Of a DNA stretch of 26,920 nucleotides, positions 1 to 8,193 are shown in pieces; the first letter of the stretch is position 1; each line of letters begins with the position of its first letter. The notes under the pieces were generated by a model. The model did not search any database, was not told the DNA's origin, and saw nothing but the letters and a program-made list of their open reading frames with translations. Made by a program: the position numbers and the translations under genes. The DNA is from an uncultured Vogesella sp. Lineage in GTDB: Bacteria; Pseudomonadota; Gammaproteobacteria; Burkholderiales; Chromobacteriaceae. The stretch spans positions 1-26,920 of the forward strand of contig CAMLGD010000015.1 in NCBI GenBank assembly GCA_946479405.1, given 5' to 3'.

Positions 1-719
1 GGGAAGCGCTTGTCCCAGTCGTTGACCATCTCCTTCACCACCTGGCGCTGCAGGTTGGGCTGCGAGCCGCACAGGTTGCACGGGATGATCGGGAATTCGC
101 GCAGCGTGGCGTAGCGCTCCAGGTCCTTCTCGCGGCAGTACGCCAGCGGGCGGATCACCATGTGCTTGCCGTCGTCGCTCACCAGCTTGGGCGGCATCGA
201 CTTCAGCTTGCCGCCGTAGAACATGTTGAGGAACAAGGTATGCAGCATGTCGTCGCGATGGTGACCGAGCGCGATCTTGGTCGCGCCCAGCTCGTCGGCC
301 ACGCGGTACAGGATGCCGCGGCGCAGGCGCGAGCACAGGCTGCAGGTGGTCTTGCCTTCCGGCACCAGCCGCTTGACGATGCTGTAGGTGTCTTCCTCGA
401 CGATGCGGTATTCCACGCCGATGGATTGCAGATACTGCGGCAGCACGTGTTCGGGGAAGCCCGGCTGCTTCTGGTCCAGGTTGACCGCCACGATGGAGAA
501 ATTGATTGGTGCCGACTTCTGCAGCCCCAGCAGGATGTCCAGCAGGGTGTAGCTGTCCTTGCCGCCGGAGAGGCACACCATCACGCGGTCGCCCTCTTCG
601 ATCATGTTGAAGTCGTTGATGGCATCGCCTACGTGGTGACGCAGACGCTTGGTGAGTTTGTTGCCTTCGAAGCTGGCCTTTTTGGCCTTGGCATCGGCAT
701 CGCGGAGTTGTTCGGACAT
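1..719 (-). CDS. ttcA: TtcA, tRNA 2-thiocytidine(32) synthetase (5' part; 3' end outside window)
   Basis: TtcA thiolates cytidine 32 of certain tRNAs in the cytoplasm, using ATP activation and an Fe-S cluster. Translating the minus strand from the ATG at 717-719 gives 239 residues that run open off the left edge. Visible signatures are the PP-loop SGGKDS at residues 51-56 (ATP pyrophosphatase), the CxxC pair C126/C129 in [12 protein letters not shown], and the second pair C214/C217 in PCNLCGSQ. These are the conserved cluster and catalytic cysteines of the family. The family is about 300 residues long, so roughly the last quarter is missing here. The start has no clear Shine-Dalgarno sequence, but the N-terminus has the expected length. 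It lies downstream of the SDR gene in the same direction, 122 bases away. Identification is very secure. Confidence 0.95.
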   Translation of the reverse strand, partial: MSEQLRDADAKAKKASFEGNKLTKRLRHHVGDAINDFNMIEEGDRVMVCLSGGKDSYTLLDILLGLQKSAPINFSIVAVNLDQKQPGFPEHVLPQYLQSIGVEYRIVEEDTYSIVKRLVPEGKTTCSLCSRLRRGILYRVADELGATKIALGHHRDDMLHTLFLNMFYGGKLKSMPPKLVSDDGKHMVIRPLAYCREKDLERYATLREFPIIPCNLCGSQPNLQRQVVKEMVNDWDKRF

Positions 720-739
720 GAGGTACGGCTAAGAAATTG

Positions 740-776
740 AAAAACCGGCTATTTTAGTCCGATCAGGACGGTTTTT
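740..776. terminator. Possible terminator between the SDR gene and ttcA
   Basis: An 8-base arm AAAAACCG (740-747) pairs with CGGTTTTT (769-776), with a smaller GTCC/GGAC pairing nested inside. The arms carry A and T runs, so the structure could work on either strand. The loop is long for an intrinsic terminator. A TAAAAT sequence on the minus strand inside the loop could instead be part of a ttcA promoter. The call is tentative. Confidence 0.3.
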
Positions 777-841
777 GCCATGCAGCCGCCAATTTTTTGC
801 AGGGCAGCAAAGCTTGGCCGCCGGCGGCGGCCCGCTCACGG

Positions 842-1594
842 CTACAGCACCACGCTGCGGCCGCCGTCCACCGCCAGGATCTGGCCGTTGACGTAGTCGG
901 TATCGAACAGCAGAAACGCCACTGCGCGGGCGATATCTTCCGGCTGCCCGGCGCGCGCCAGCGGAATCGACGCCTCGATGGCGGCGCGCTCGCCAGCATC
1001 GAACGACACCTCGTCCTCCGGCCACAGGTTCACCCCCGGCGATACGCCATTGACGCGCACCAAGGGCGCTAGCTCCACCGCCAGACTGCGGATCAGCTGC
1101 GCGTGGCCAGCCTTGGCCAGGCTGTACACCAGGTGGCGCTTCATCGGCCGCTCGGCATGGATGTCGACGATGCCGACGATGGCGCCGCGGGTAGCCGCCA
1201 GATAGCTGGCCGCCGCCTGCGCCAGGAACAACGGCGCCTTGAGATTGCTGCCCATCAGATCCAGCCACTCCTGCTCACGGATGGTGCCGATTTCGGTGGG
1301 GTAGAAGCTGGAAGCATTGTTGACCAGCCCGTCCAGGCGGCCAAAGGCAGCATGCGCGTCGTCCACCAACCGTGGCAAGGCGGCGCTATCCAGCAAGTCG
1401 GCCTGCAGCAGCACCACCGAGCCGGCGCGCTGCGCGTTCAGCTCTGCGGCCAACGTTTCCGCCGCCGGACGCGAGCCCCGATAATGCAGCACCAGCCGCG
1501 CGCCACGGGCATGCAGATGGCGCGCGATGCCCGCCCCCACCCGCTTGGCCGCCCCGGTAATCAGCACCACCTTGTCGTGAACATCCGCTTGCAT
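842..1594 (-). CDS. SDR-family pteridine reductase (PTR1/FolM-like)
   Basis: This is a 250-residue NADPH-dependent short-chain dehydrogenase, probably reducing dihydropteridines or dihydrofolate in the cytoplasm. The cofactor motif is TGAAKRVG (residues 13-20), the TGxxxRxG form typical of pteridine reductases. NNASS is at 92-96. D144, Y157 and K161 (YSLAK) show the 13- and 4-residue spacing of the PTR1 catalytic Asp-Tyr-Lys triad. The start at 1594 is chosen because GGGAGA lies just upstream. The open frame extends further upstream, but only into the antisense of the methyltransferase gene. The gene is divergent from that methyltransferase and is followed by ttcA. The SDR class is certain. 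The pteridine substrate is an inference from the motifs. Confidence 0.85.
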   Translation of the reverse strand: MQADVHDKVVLITGAAKRVGAGIARHLHARGARLVLHYRGSRPAAETLAAELNAQRAGSVVLLQADLLDSAALPRLVDDAHAAFGRLDGLVNNASSFYPTEIGTIREQEWLDLMGSNLKAPLFLAQAAASYLAATRGAIVGIVDIHAERPMKRHLVYSLAKAGHAQLIRSLAVELAPLVRVNGVSPGVNLWPEDEVSFDAGERAAIEASIPLARAGQPEDIARAVAFLLFDTDYVNGQILAVDGGRSVVL

Positions 1595-1714
1595 GCGCTC
1601 TCCCGTTGGTATTTGCTTGGCGACAACGCGCCGATTAGCGACAATTCCCGCCATTTTAAACGCGAACCCGCGCCACGTGATGGTCGCGCGTTCCGCCCTG
1701 CGAGTTTTCACACC

Positions 1715-2869
1715 ATGTCCCTGCCCGAAGCTTCCGCCGACGCGCTGGCCGTCAGCCAGACCCTCGCCCGCACCATCGCCGCCGAAATTGCCGCCCGCGA
1801 CGGCTGGATGCCGTTTTCGCGCTACATGGAACTGGCACTGTACGCCCCCGGCCTTGGCTACTACACCGCCGGCAGCCGCAAGTTCGGCGAGGGCGGCGAC
1901 TTCATCACCGCACCGGAACTGACGCCGCTGTTTGCGCAAACGCTGGCACGGCAGCTGGCCGAGCTACTGCCACAGACTGCCGGTCACATCGTGGAATTCG
2001 GCGCCGGCAGCGGCCGCCTCGCCGCCGACCTTCTGTTGGCGCTGGACGCGCTGGGCTGCGCCCCGGCCAGCTACAGCATCGTCGACCTGTCGCCGGAGCT
2101 GATCGAGCGCCAGCGTGAAACCATCGCCAGCCTGCCGGCAACGTTGGCCGCAAAGGTGCGCTGGCTGCCGGCACTGCCGGACAGTGTGGACGGCGTCCTG
2201 CTGGGCAACGAGGTACTGGACGCCATGCCGGTGGAGCTGGTGCTGCGCAATGCCGACAAGCAGCTGCAACAGCGTGGCGTCACCGTGCGCGACGGCGCCC
2301 TGGCCTACGAAGACCGCGATATTGCCGAGCCGCAGCTCAAGGCACTGGCGGACAGCCTGTTGCCGCAGATTCCGGATTACGTCAGCGAAATCAGCCTGGC
2401 CAACCGCGCCTTCATCCGCACCCTGGCCGGGGTACTGACCCGCGGCGCGATCCTGATGATCGACTACGGCCACAGCGCCGGCGAGTACTACCACCCGGAA
2501 CGCAGCATGGGCACCCTGCTCGGCCACTACCGCCACCACACCATCCAGGACCCGTTCTACCTGCCGGGACTGATGGACCTGACCACGCATGTGGATTTCA
2601 GCGCGGTGGCACAGGCCGGCATCGACGCCGGTCTGGACCTGATCGGCTACACCAGCCAGGCACAGTTCCTGATCAACGCCGGCATCACCGAACTGCTGTC
2701 CTTCCTGGATGCGGCCAACGTCAAGGACTACCTGCCCATCGCCAAGGCGGCACAACGCCTGCTGTCGCCGCAGGAAATGGGCGAGACCTTCAAGGTAATC
2801 GGCTTTGGCAAAGAGGTCGCCATTGACTGGAGCGGCTTCCGCAGCGGCGACCGCTGCTACACGCTGTAA
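1715..2869 (+). CDS. Class I SAM-dependent methyltransferase, MidA/NDUFAF7 family (COG1565)
   Basis: This is a 384-residue protein of the family whose mitochondrial member NDUFAF7 methylates an arginine of a complex I subunit. The bacterial substrate is not established. The SAM-binding glycine motif EFGAGSG is at residues 94-100, and the family motif NEVLDAMP at 165-172. The N-terminal RYMELALYAPGLGYY segment and the GGDFITAPE segment are also family hallmarks. The start at 1715 fits the family length, although the ribosome-binding site is weak. The frame stays open upstream, but only antisense to the SDR gene. It is divergent from that gene across about 120 bases. No terminator is visible before the tRNA promoter downstream. 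The family call is firm and the substrate is unknown. Confidence 0.88.
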   Translation: MSLPEASADALAVSQTLARTIAAEIAARDGWMPFSRYMELALYAPGLGYYTAGSRKFGEGGDFITAPELTPLFAQTLARQLAELLPQTAGHIVEFGAGSGRLAADLLLALDALGCAPASYSIVDLSPELIERQRETIASLPATLAAKVRWLPALPDSVDGVLLGNEVLDAMPVELVLRNADKQLQQRGVTVRDGALAYEDRDIAEPQLKALADSLLPQIPDYVSEISLANRAFIRTLAGVLTRGAILMIDYGHSAGEYYHPERSMGTLLGHYRHHTIQDPFYLPGLMDLTTHVDFSAVAQAGIDAGLDLIGYTSQAQFLINAGITELLSFLDAANVKDYLPIAKAAQRLLSPQEMGETFKVIGFGKEVAIDWSGFRSGDRCYTL

Positions 2870-2912
2870 GTTAAGCAGCGCTAGACCATTGGCGGGCATG
2901 CTGCAGAAATAG

Positions 2913-2941
2913 TTGACACTGCGAAAATCGCTGCGTATAGT
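2913..2941 (+). promoter_or_regulatory. Strong sigma70 promoter of the tRNA pair
   Basis: The -35 hexamer TTGACA (2913-2918) is a perfect consensus. A 17-base spacer separates it from TATAGT (2936-2941), a five-of-six match. The predicted transcript start near 2948 is followed by GC-rich sequence about 25 bases before the first tRNA, as is common for stable RNA promoters. Confidence 0.8.
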
Positions 2942-2972
2942 TCGCAGCCTCGATGCCAACGCATCGAAATGT

Positions 2973-3049
<77 letters not shown>

Positions 3050-3084
3050 CAGTTTATCGAGATTGTGCGCAAGCAAAGTCTCAC

Positions 3085-3161
3085 GGCGAATTAGCTCAGT
3101 TGGTTAGAGCGATGGAATCATAATCCACAGGTCCGGGGTTCGAGTCCCTGATTCGCCACCA
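3085..3161 (+). tRNA. tRNA-Met (CAT), second copy
   Basis: This is a second 77-nt cloverleaf with encoded CCA, 35 bases after the first and presumably on the same transcript. The anticodon CAT is at 3119-3121. It differs from the first copy at only two bases, 3113 and 3127. These form one anticodon-stem pair: C-G in copy one, T-A in copy two. The compensatory change argues that both copies are functional. The same Met versus Ile2 caveat applies. Confidence 0.9.
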
Positions 3162-3170
3162 AATACAAAA

Positions 3171-3197
3171 ACGCCAGCTCACCGAGCTGGCGTTTTT
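3171..3197. terminator. Bidirectional intrinsic terminator after the tRNA pair
   Basis: A perfect 10-bp stem (ACGCCAGCTC at 3171-3180, GAGCTGGCGT at 3184-3193) with loop ACC is followed by a T run and preceded by an A run. It can end the tRNA transcript on the plus strand and the small minus-strand gene at 3245-3565. Confidence 0.9.
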
Positions 3198-3244
3198 GCT
3201 TTGTGCCGCCGCATGGTGGCAAGCCCGAGGGCCCGCCACTAGGC

Positions 3245-3565
3245 TCACTCCCCACGCAGCAGCGCATCCCGGCGGATACGCAGGCCTTCCGGCATGCGCA
3301 GGGTCTGCCGATCCCACCCCTCCAGCGCCAGCACCTCGCTCAGACACGCCTCCATCACCGCATGCGACTGGATGGCATGCCGGGCAATGCACTGATGCAC
3401 GGCACTGACATTATCCGGCTGCTGCTCGCAGGACAGCTGGTACGCAATGAGCTCGCGCAGACGGCGGATTTCGCTGGCCACCTGCCCGGGGCAGGCACAC
3501 ATATACAGCAGCGCCTCCTCGCTAATCTGCTCCAGCTCTGCATCCGAATACTCTTGTCGCCACAT
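3245..3565 (-). CDS. Small cysteine-rich protein of unknown function
   Basis: This is a 106-residue soluble-looking protein with no signal peptide or membrane segment. I do not recognise a named family. It contains five cysteines (C23, C25, C46, C59, C74) and histidines at 57, 63 and 68, including a CACP motif. The residues after about 75 run ALEGWDRQTLRMPEGLR. The composition could suit metal or Fe-S binding, but no classical cluster motif is present. The start is supported by GGAG eight bases upstream of the ATG at 3563-3565. The downstream terminator at 3171-3197 closes the unit. It is divergent from the antiporter gene. Coding is likely because of the ribosome-binding site, the terminator and the lack of any competing gene. 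Confidence 0.7.
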   Translation of the reverse strand: MWRQEYSDAELEQISEEALLYMCACPGQVASEIRRLRELIAYQLSCEQQPDNVSAVHQCIARHAIQSHAVMEACLSEVLALEGWDRQTLRMPEGLRIRRDALLRGE

Positions 3566-3679
3566 TTACCTGTCTCCAGCATCGATTTCGTTTAATTCTA
3601 AGCAATTACTAGCTGGGTGCGCAGGAACTCTCGCCGCCGACCGCTCTCGTATTTCAATAAACGAAAACAGGGAGACATC

Positions 3680-4870
3680 ATGCACGCAACACCCCTCATC
3701 ACCACCCTTGTCGCCGCCCTGGTAGCGGCCTTCGCACTGGGCGCCGTGGCACTGAAACTGCGCCTGCCGCCGCTACTGGGTTACCTGGCCGCCGGCATCA
3801 TCATCGGCCCGTTCACCCCGGGCTTCGTCGCCAATGGCCACCTGGCCTCCGAGCTGGCGGAGCTCGGCGTGATCCTGCTGATGTTCGGCGTCGGCCTGCA
3901 TTTTTCCATCAGCGACCTGCTGGCGGTGAAACGCATCGCCCTGCCCGGCGCCATCGCGCAGATCGCCGTGGCCATTGCACTGGGATGCGGCCTGTCCACG
4001 CTGCTGGGCTGGCCGCTGGCCGAGGGTCTGCTGTTCGGCATGGCACTGTCGGTCGCCAGCACAGTGGTGCTGCTCAAATCGCTGGAAGAACACCAGCGAC
4101 TGGAAACCCCGGCCGGCAAGGTAGCGGTGGGCTGGCTGGTGACCGAGGACATCGCGACCATCCTGGCACTGGTGCTGATCCCGGCCATTGCCGGCAATAG
4201 TGCGGCCAACCTTGGCGATTCGCTGCAGGCCATCCTGCTGACGCTGGGCAAGGTGGCAGCCTTCGTGGCAGTGATGATGCTGGTGGGGCAGAAGGTAATT
4301 CCGTGGATGCTGGAGAAGATCGTCTATACCGGCAGCCGCGAGATGTTCCGCCTGGGGGTGCTGGCCACCGCGCTGGGCGTGGCCTACGGCGCCACCGCAC
4401 TGTTCGACGTTTCCTTCGCGCTGGGCGCGTTCTTTGCCGGCACCGTGCTGGCCGGCTCGCCGTTCAGCCACCGCGCCGCCGAGGAGGCAATGCCGCTGCG
4501 TGACGCGTTCGCGGTGCTGTTCTTCGTCGCCGCCGGCATGCTGTTCGATCCGCGCGTACTGGTCAACGACCTGCCGGCAGTGCTGGCCACGCTGGCCATC
4601 ATCATCGTCGGCAAAGGGTTGGCCGCATGGTGGCTGATGGCGGTGCTGCGCCAACCCAGGGGCGACCGCTGGCTGATCGCCGCCAGCCTGGCGCAGATCG
4701 GCGAGTTCTCCTTCATCCTCGCCGGACTGGGGCTGCAGCTGGAGCTGCTGTCCAGCCGCGGCCATGCGCTGATCATGGCTGGCGCCATTCTGTCCATCCT
4801 GCTTAATCCGTTCGTGTTCAAACTGGCGCTGCGCCGTGGCGGCGCCACTGCGACCAGCCCCGCGCTGTGA
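3680..4870 (+). CDS. CPA2-family monovalent cation:proton antiporter, KefB/YbaL-like, without RCK domain
   Basis: This is a 396-residue inner-membrane protein made almost wholly of hydrophobic segments, matching the Na+/H+ exchanger domain (PF00999) of the CPA2 family. Characteristic stretches are LGYLAAGIIIGPF near the N-terminus, LGVILLMFGVGLHF, and VTEDIATILALVLIP, where the ED pair falls where this family keeps its ion-binding acidic residues. The protein ends just after the last membrane segment (LSILLNPFVFKLALRR). It therefore lacks the cytosolic TrkA-N/RCK nucleotide-binding domain of KefB, KefC and YbaL, which are about 560-620 residues long. The start at 3680 has GGGAG five bases upstream. 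The transported ion (K+ or Na+) cannot be decided. miaB follows after 132 bases. Confidence 0.87.
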   Translation: MHATPLITTLVAALVAAFALGAVALKLRLPPLLGYLAAGIIIGPFTPGFVANGHLASELAELGVILLMFGVGLHFSISDLLAVKRIALPGAIAQIAVAIALGCGLSTLLGWPLAEGLLFGMALSVASTVVLLKSLEEHQRLETPAGKVAVGWLVTEDIATILALVLIPAIAGNSAANLGDSLQAILLTLGKVAAFVAVMMLVGQKVIPWMLEKIVYTGSREMFRLGVLATALGVAYGATALFDVSFALGAFFAGTVLAGSPFSHRAAEEAMPLRDAFAVLFFVAAGMLFDPRVLVNDLPAVLATLAIIIVGKGLAAWWLMAVLRQPRGDRWLIAASLAQIGEFSFILAGLGLQLELLSSRGHALIMAGAILSILLNPFVFKLALRRGGATATSPAL

Positions 4871-5002
4871 TAAACTCGCGCGCAAGATATTCATTTGCCA
4901 GCGAAAAAGCGCATTCCTCCGTGGAAGCCGGCGCCGCCACCGCTGGCCTTTCTTTTTGCGGCAGGTCCCGCCTGCCCGGTTTATTTGCAGACAGAAGCAG
5001 GC

Positions 5003-6337
5003 ATGAAAAAGGTTTACATCAAGACATTCGGCTGCCAGATGAACGAGTACGACTCGGACAAGATGGTGGACGTGCTGGGCAGCAGCGAAGGCATGATCAA
5101 GACCGATAACCCGGAAGAAGCCGACGTTATCCTGTTCAACACCTGTAGCGTGCGCGAAAAGGCGCAGGAAAAAGTGTTTTCCGACCTGGGCCGCATCCGC
5201 CCGCTGAAGGAAGCCCGCCCCGACCTGATCATCGGCGTCGGCGGCTGCGTGGCGTCGCAGGAGGGCGACACCATCGTCAAGCGCGCGCCTTACGTGGATG
5301 TGGTATTCGGCCCGCAGACCCTGCATCGCCTGCCGGAGCTGATCAAGAGCCGCCAGCAAAGCGGCAGCGCGCAAGTGGATATTTCCTTTCCGGAGATCGA
5401 GAAGTTCGACCACATTCCGCCGGCCAAGGTGGAAGGCAGCGCGGCCTCGGTATCGATCATGGAAGGCTGCTCCAAGTACTGCTCGTTCTGCGTGGTGCCG
5501 TACACCCGCGGCGAGGAAGTATCGCGCCCGTTCGAGGACGTGCTGACCGAGATCGCCGGCCTCACCGCGCAGGGCGTGAAGGAAATCACCCTGCTGGGGC
5601 AGAACGTTAATGCCTACCGCGGTGTGATGGCCGATGGCGAAATCGCCGATTTCGCCATGCTGCTGGAGTACGTGCACGAGATCCCCGGGGTGGAGCGCAT
5701 GCGCTTTACCACCAGCCACCCGCGTGAGTTCAGTCAGCGCATCATCGACTGCTACGGCAAGCTGCCCAAGCTGGTATCGCACCTGCACCTGCCGGTGCAA
5801 AGCGGCTGCGACCGCGTGCTGACCGCGATGAAGCGCGGCTACACCGCGCTGGAGTACAAGTCGATCATCCGCAAGCTGCGTGCGCTGCGCCCGGACCTGT
5901 GCCTGTCGTCCGACTTCATCGTCGGCTTCCCCGGCGAGACCGAGGCCGATTTCGAGCAGACCCTGAAGCTGGTGCAGGATCTGGCGTTCGACTTCAGCTA
6001 TGTGTTCATCTACAGCCCGCGCCCGGGTACGCCTGCGGCCAACCTGGTGGACGATACTCCGCACAAGGAAAAGGTGCGCCGGCTGGAAGCGCTGAACGAG
6101 GTGATCGAGGCTCGCGGCTTCGAGATCAACCAGAGCATGGTTGGCAGCGTGCAGCGCGTGCTGGTGCAGGCCATCTCCAAGAAAGACCCCAATATGCTGG
6201 CCGGCCGCAGCGCCAACAACCGCGTGGTGAACTTCTACGGCCACCCGCGCCTGCTCAACCAGCTCGTCGACGTGGTGATCACCGAAGCCTTCCCGCATTC
6301 GCTGGGCGGCGAAGTGCTGACCGGCGAGACGGGATAA
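5003..6337 (+). CDS. miaB: MiaB, tRNA-2-methylthio-N6-dimethylallyladenosine synthase
   Basis: MiaB is a radical-SAM methylthiotransferase that adds the 2-methylthio group to i6A37 of tRNAs reading UNN codons. The 444-residue product has the three N-terminal cluster cysteines C11, C48 and C82 ([24 protein letters not shown]). The radical-SAM CxxxCxxC motif is at C156, C160 and C163 ([10 protein letters not shown]). A C-terminal TRAM region covers roughly the last 65 residues. The start at 5003 gives the standard [15 protein letters not shown]-terminus and is preceded by AGCAGG. The frame is open further upstream, but that part has no family resemblance. It opens the cluster miaB-lipoprotein-phoH-ybeY-corC-lnt. 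Identification is very secure. Confidence 0.97.
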   Translation: MKKVYIKTFGCQMNEYDSDKMVDVLGSSEGMIKTDNPEEADVILFNTCSVREKAQEKVFSDLGRIRPLKEARPDLIIGVGGCVASQEGDTIVKRAPYVDVVFGPQTLHRLPELIKSRQQSGSAQVDISFPEIEKFDHIPPAKVEGSAASVSIMEGCSKYCSFCVVPYTRGEEVSRPFEDVLTEIAGLTAQGVKEITLLGQNVNAYRGVMADGEIADFAMLLEYVHEIPGVERMRFTTSHPREFSQRIIDCYGKLPKLVSHLHLPVQSGCDRVLTAMKRGYTALEYKSIIRKLRALRPDLCLSSDFIVGFPGETEADFEQTLKLVQDLAFDFSYVFIYSPRPGTPAANLVDDTPHKEKVRRLEALNEVIEARGFEINQSMVGSVQRVLVQAISKKDPNMLAGRSANNRVVNFYGHPRLLNQLVDVVITEAFPHSLGGEVLTGETG

Positions 6338-6359
6338 GGCCGTCAGGCCGGGAGATCGC

Positions 6360-6725
6360 ATGAAACGACTGCTGCACTCCCTTCTCGTCGCCGGCCTGCT
6401 GGCCGGCTGCGCCAGTACGCCGGACGATGACGGCTTCATCGCCAGCGACCCGGCCACACTGGACTGTGCCGGTCTGGCTCGCCAGCAACAGCGCAGTGCG
6501 GCCCGCCTGCGCCAGCTGCAGACGGCCAACCCGGATGTACAGATGAATATCGGCCTGGGCAGCGCCATCGGCAGCCACGGCAGCATCGGGCTGTCGATTC
6601 CGGTGCCAATGGGACAGCTGCGCCGCCCGGAGCAGGAAATCGCGGCGCTTGAACAATACCAGTCCCGCCTACGACAATGGCAGCAACAGAAACACTGCCC
6701 GGAAGCCCTCCTCAAGACGCCATGA
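6360..6725 (+). CDS. Small predicted lipoprotein, unknown function
   Basis: This is a 121-residue protein with a lipoprotein signal peptide: MKRLL, then a hydrophobic stretch, then the lipobox LLAGC with acylated C17. The +2 residue is alanine rather than aspartate, which by the Lol rule favours the outer membrane. The mature part has two Gln/Arg/Leu-rich, probably helical segments (about 40-56 and 91-112). They flank a glycine-rich middle with short hydrophobic alternations (MNIGLGSAIG, SIGLSIPVPMG). C36 and C113 are the only mature cysteines besides C17 and could form a disulfide. GGGAG precedes the ATG. The stop overlaps the phoH start (ATGA), so the two are translationally coupled. I cannot name a family. 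Confidence 0.82.
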   Translation: MKRLLHSLLVAGLLAGCASTPDDDGFIASDPATLDCAGLARQQQRSAARLRQLQTANPDVQMNIGLGSAIGSHGSIGLSIPVPMGQLRRPEQEIAALEQYQSRLRQWQQQKHCPEALLKTP

Positions 6726-7690
6726 GCGACCAACAAAGCTGCAGTTACCAGTTCACCCCGGTGGACAACGAACGGCTGGCGCGCCTGACCGGCCCGCTGG
6801 ACGAAAACCTCAAACAGATCGAAACCGGGCTGGATGTCAGCATCCAGCGTCGCGCCGAGCAGTTCACCATCAAGGGTGAACAGGCCACCCGCGCCCTTGT
6901 GCTACTGCAACGCTGCTACACCCTGGCGGAAAAACGTGAACTGAACGTGCGCGACATCCAGCTGGGGCTGGTGGAAGCACGCCAGGACAACCCGCAGGAT
7001 GACGACATGCCGCCGCTGGCGACCCGTCGCCGCGACCTGAAAGGCCGTACCCCGCGCCAGAGCAGCTACATCAAGCAGATTTTTGCCCACGACATCACCT
7101 TCGGCATCGGCCCGGCCGGCACCGGCAAGACCTACCTGGCGGTAGCCTGCGCGGTGGATGCCATGGAGCGCGAAGTGGTGAAGCGCATCGTACTGGTGCG
7201 CCCGGCGGTGGAAGCCGGCGAGAAGCTGGGCTTCCTGCCCGGCGATCTGGCACAGAAAGTAGACCCTTACCTGCGCCCGCTGTATGACGCGCTGTACGAC
7301 CTGATGGGCTTCGACAAGGTGGCGCGGCTGTTCGAGAAGAACCTGATCGAGATCGCACCGCTGGCGTATATGCGCGGTCGCACGCTGAACAACGCCTTCA
7401 TCATCCTGGACGAGGCGCAGAACACCACGCCGGAGCAGATGAAGATGTTCCTGACCCGCATCGGCTTCGGCTCCAAGGCGGTGATCACCGGCGACATCAC
7501 CCAGATCGACCTGGCCCGCAACCAGAAAAGCGGGCTGGTGGAAGTCGAGCGCATCCTCAAGGACGTGCGCGGCATCCATTTCCATCATTTCAACAGCGAA
7601 GACGTGGTGCGCCATCCGCTGGTGCAGAAGATCGTCGACGCCTACAACCGCTATCAAAGCAAGCAGGACAATGAAACAAGCCAAACGTAA
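6722..7690 (+). CDS. ybeZ: PhoH-like ATPase (YbeZ)
   Basis: This is a 322-residue cytoplasmic P-loop protein of the PhoH family. It is thought to act with the endoribonuclease YbeY in RNA and ribosome metabolism, with RNA helicase-like activity reported for family members. Walker A GPAGTGKT is at residues 130-137 and the Walker B IILDEAQ has D230 and E231. The sensor-like VITGDITQIDL follows. The first ~120 residues form the N-terminal domain found in this group. The start overlaps the lipoprotein stop by the ATGA arrangement and has only a weak ribosome-binding site, in keeping with coupling. The 3' end overlaps ybeY by 20 bases. The family call is secure. The exact RNA substrate is not. Confidence 0.95.
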   Translation: MSDQQSCSYQFTPVDNERLARLTGPLDENLKQIETGLDVSIQRRAEQFTIKGEQATRALVLLQRCYTLAEKRELNVRDIQLGLVEARQDNPQDDDMPPLATRRRDLKGRTPRQSSYIKQIFAHDITFGIGPAGTGKTYLAVACAVDAMEREVVKRIVLVRPAVEAGEKLGFLPGDLAQKVDPYLRPLYDALYDLMGFDKVARLFEKNLIEIAPLAYMRGRTLNNAFIILDEAQNTTPEQMKMFLTRIGFGSKAVITGDITQIDLARNQKSGLVEVERILKDVRGIHFHHFNSEDVVRHPLVQKIVDAYNRYQSKQDNETSQT

Positions 7691-8180
7691 CAAACTACTG
7701 CAAAGGTTGGCCGCACGGCTGGAACTGACGCTGGAAGACCGCCTGGACAGCGAGCAGCCGCTGCCGGACGGCAAACAGTGGCGCCGCTGGTGCCAGGCCG
7801 CGCTGCAAAGCGGCGTGAAGCAGGCACAGATCTCGCTAGTGGTAGTGGACGAGGCCGAGGGCCGTGCCCTGAACCGCGATTACCGCGCTAAGGACTACGC
7901 CACCAATGTGCTGAGCTTTGCCCTGAACGAAGGCGACACCGTAGCCGGCCTGCCACTGTTCGGCGACCTGGTGTTCTGTGCGCCGGTGGTGGCACGTGAA
8001 GCCGCCGAACAGGGCAAGACGCTGGACGCCCACTACGCACACCTTACCGTGCATGGCATGCTGCACCTGCAAGGCTTCGATCACGAAGCCGACGACGAGG
8101 CCGAGGTCATGGAAGCGCTTGAAAGCGTCATCCTCGCCAAGTTAGGCTATGCCGACCCTTACGCTGCCGAGAAGGCCTGA
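7671..8180 (+). CDS. ybeY: YbeY endoribonuclease (rRNA maturation factor)
   Basis: This is a 169-residue metal-dependent RNase acting in 16S rRNA 3' maturation and 70S quality control. The zinc-binding signature HGMLHLQGFDH is complete, with H128, H132 and H138. The family motif around RDYRAKDYATNVLSF (about residues 65-80) is present. The ATG at 7671 lies inside the end of phoH and is preceded by AGCAGG within phoH codons, so the genes are coupled. The N-terminal ~25 basic residues are slightly longer than in some homologs. Identification is very secure. Confidence 0.96.
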   Translation: MKQAKRNKLLQRLAARLELTLEDRLDSEQPLPDGKQWRRWCQAALQSGVKQAQISLVVVDEAEGRALNRDYRAKDYATNVLSFALNEGDTVAGLPLFGDLVFCAPVVAREAAEQGKTLDAHYAHLTVHGMLHLQGFDHEADDEAEVMEALESVILAKLGYADPYAAEKA

Positions 8181-8193
8181 ACCCATCGCCATT

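Noticed and set aside
162..740. A 192-codon plus-strand frame at the left edge
   Set aside because: The opposite strand encodes TtcA with its PP-loop and cysteine motifs, so this frame is a shadow.
816..832. GGCCGCC-GGCGGCC hairpin after the SDR gene as its terminator
   Set aside because: On the minus strand it is followed by AAGCTTTGC without a T run. The AAAAACCG/CGGTTTTT structure at 740-776 is the better, though still weak, candidate.
4960..4976. GGCAGG-CCTGCC hairpin before miaB as a terminator for the antiporter gene
   Set aside because: The stem is only six bases and is followed by CGGTTTATTT rather than a T run, so it does not meet a terminator standard.
3773..6736. A 987-codon open frame on the minus strand spanning the antiporter, miaB and the lipoprotein
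   Set aside because: It is antisense to three well-identified genes, has a low-complexity His/Gln/Arg-rich translation, and has no ribosome-binding site or family resemblance. Long antisense frames are expected from GC-rich third codon positions.
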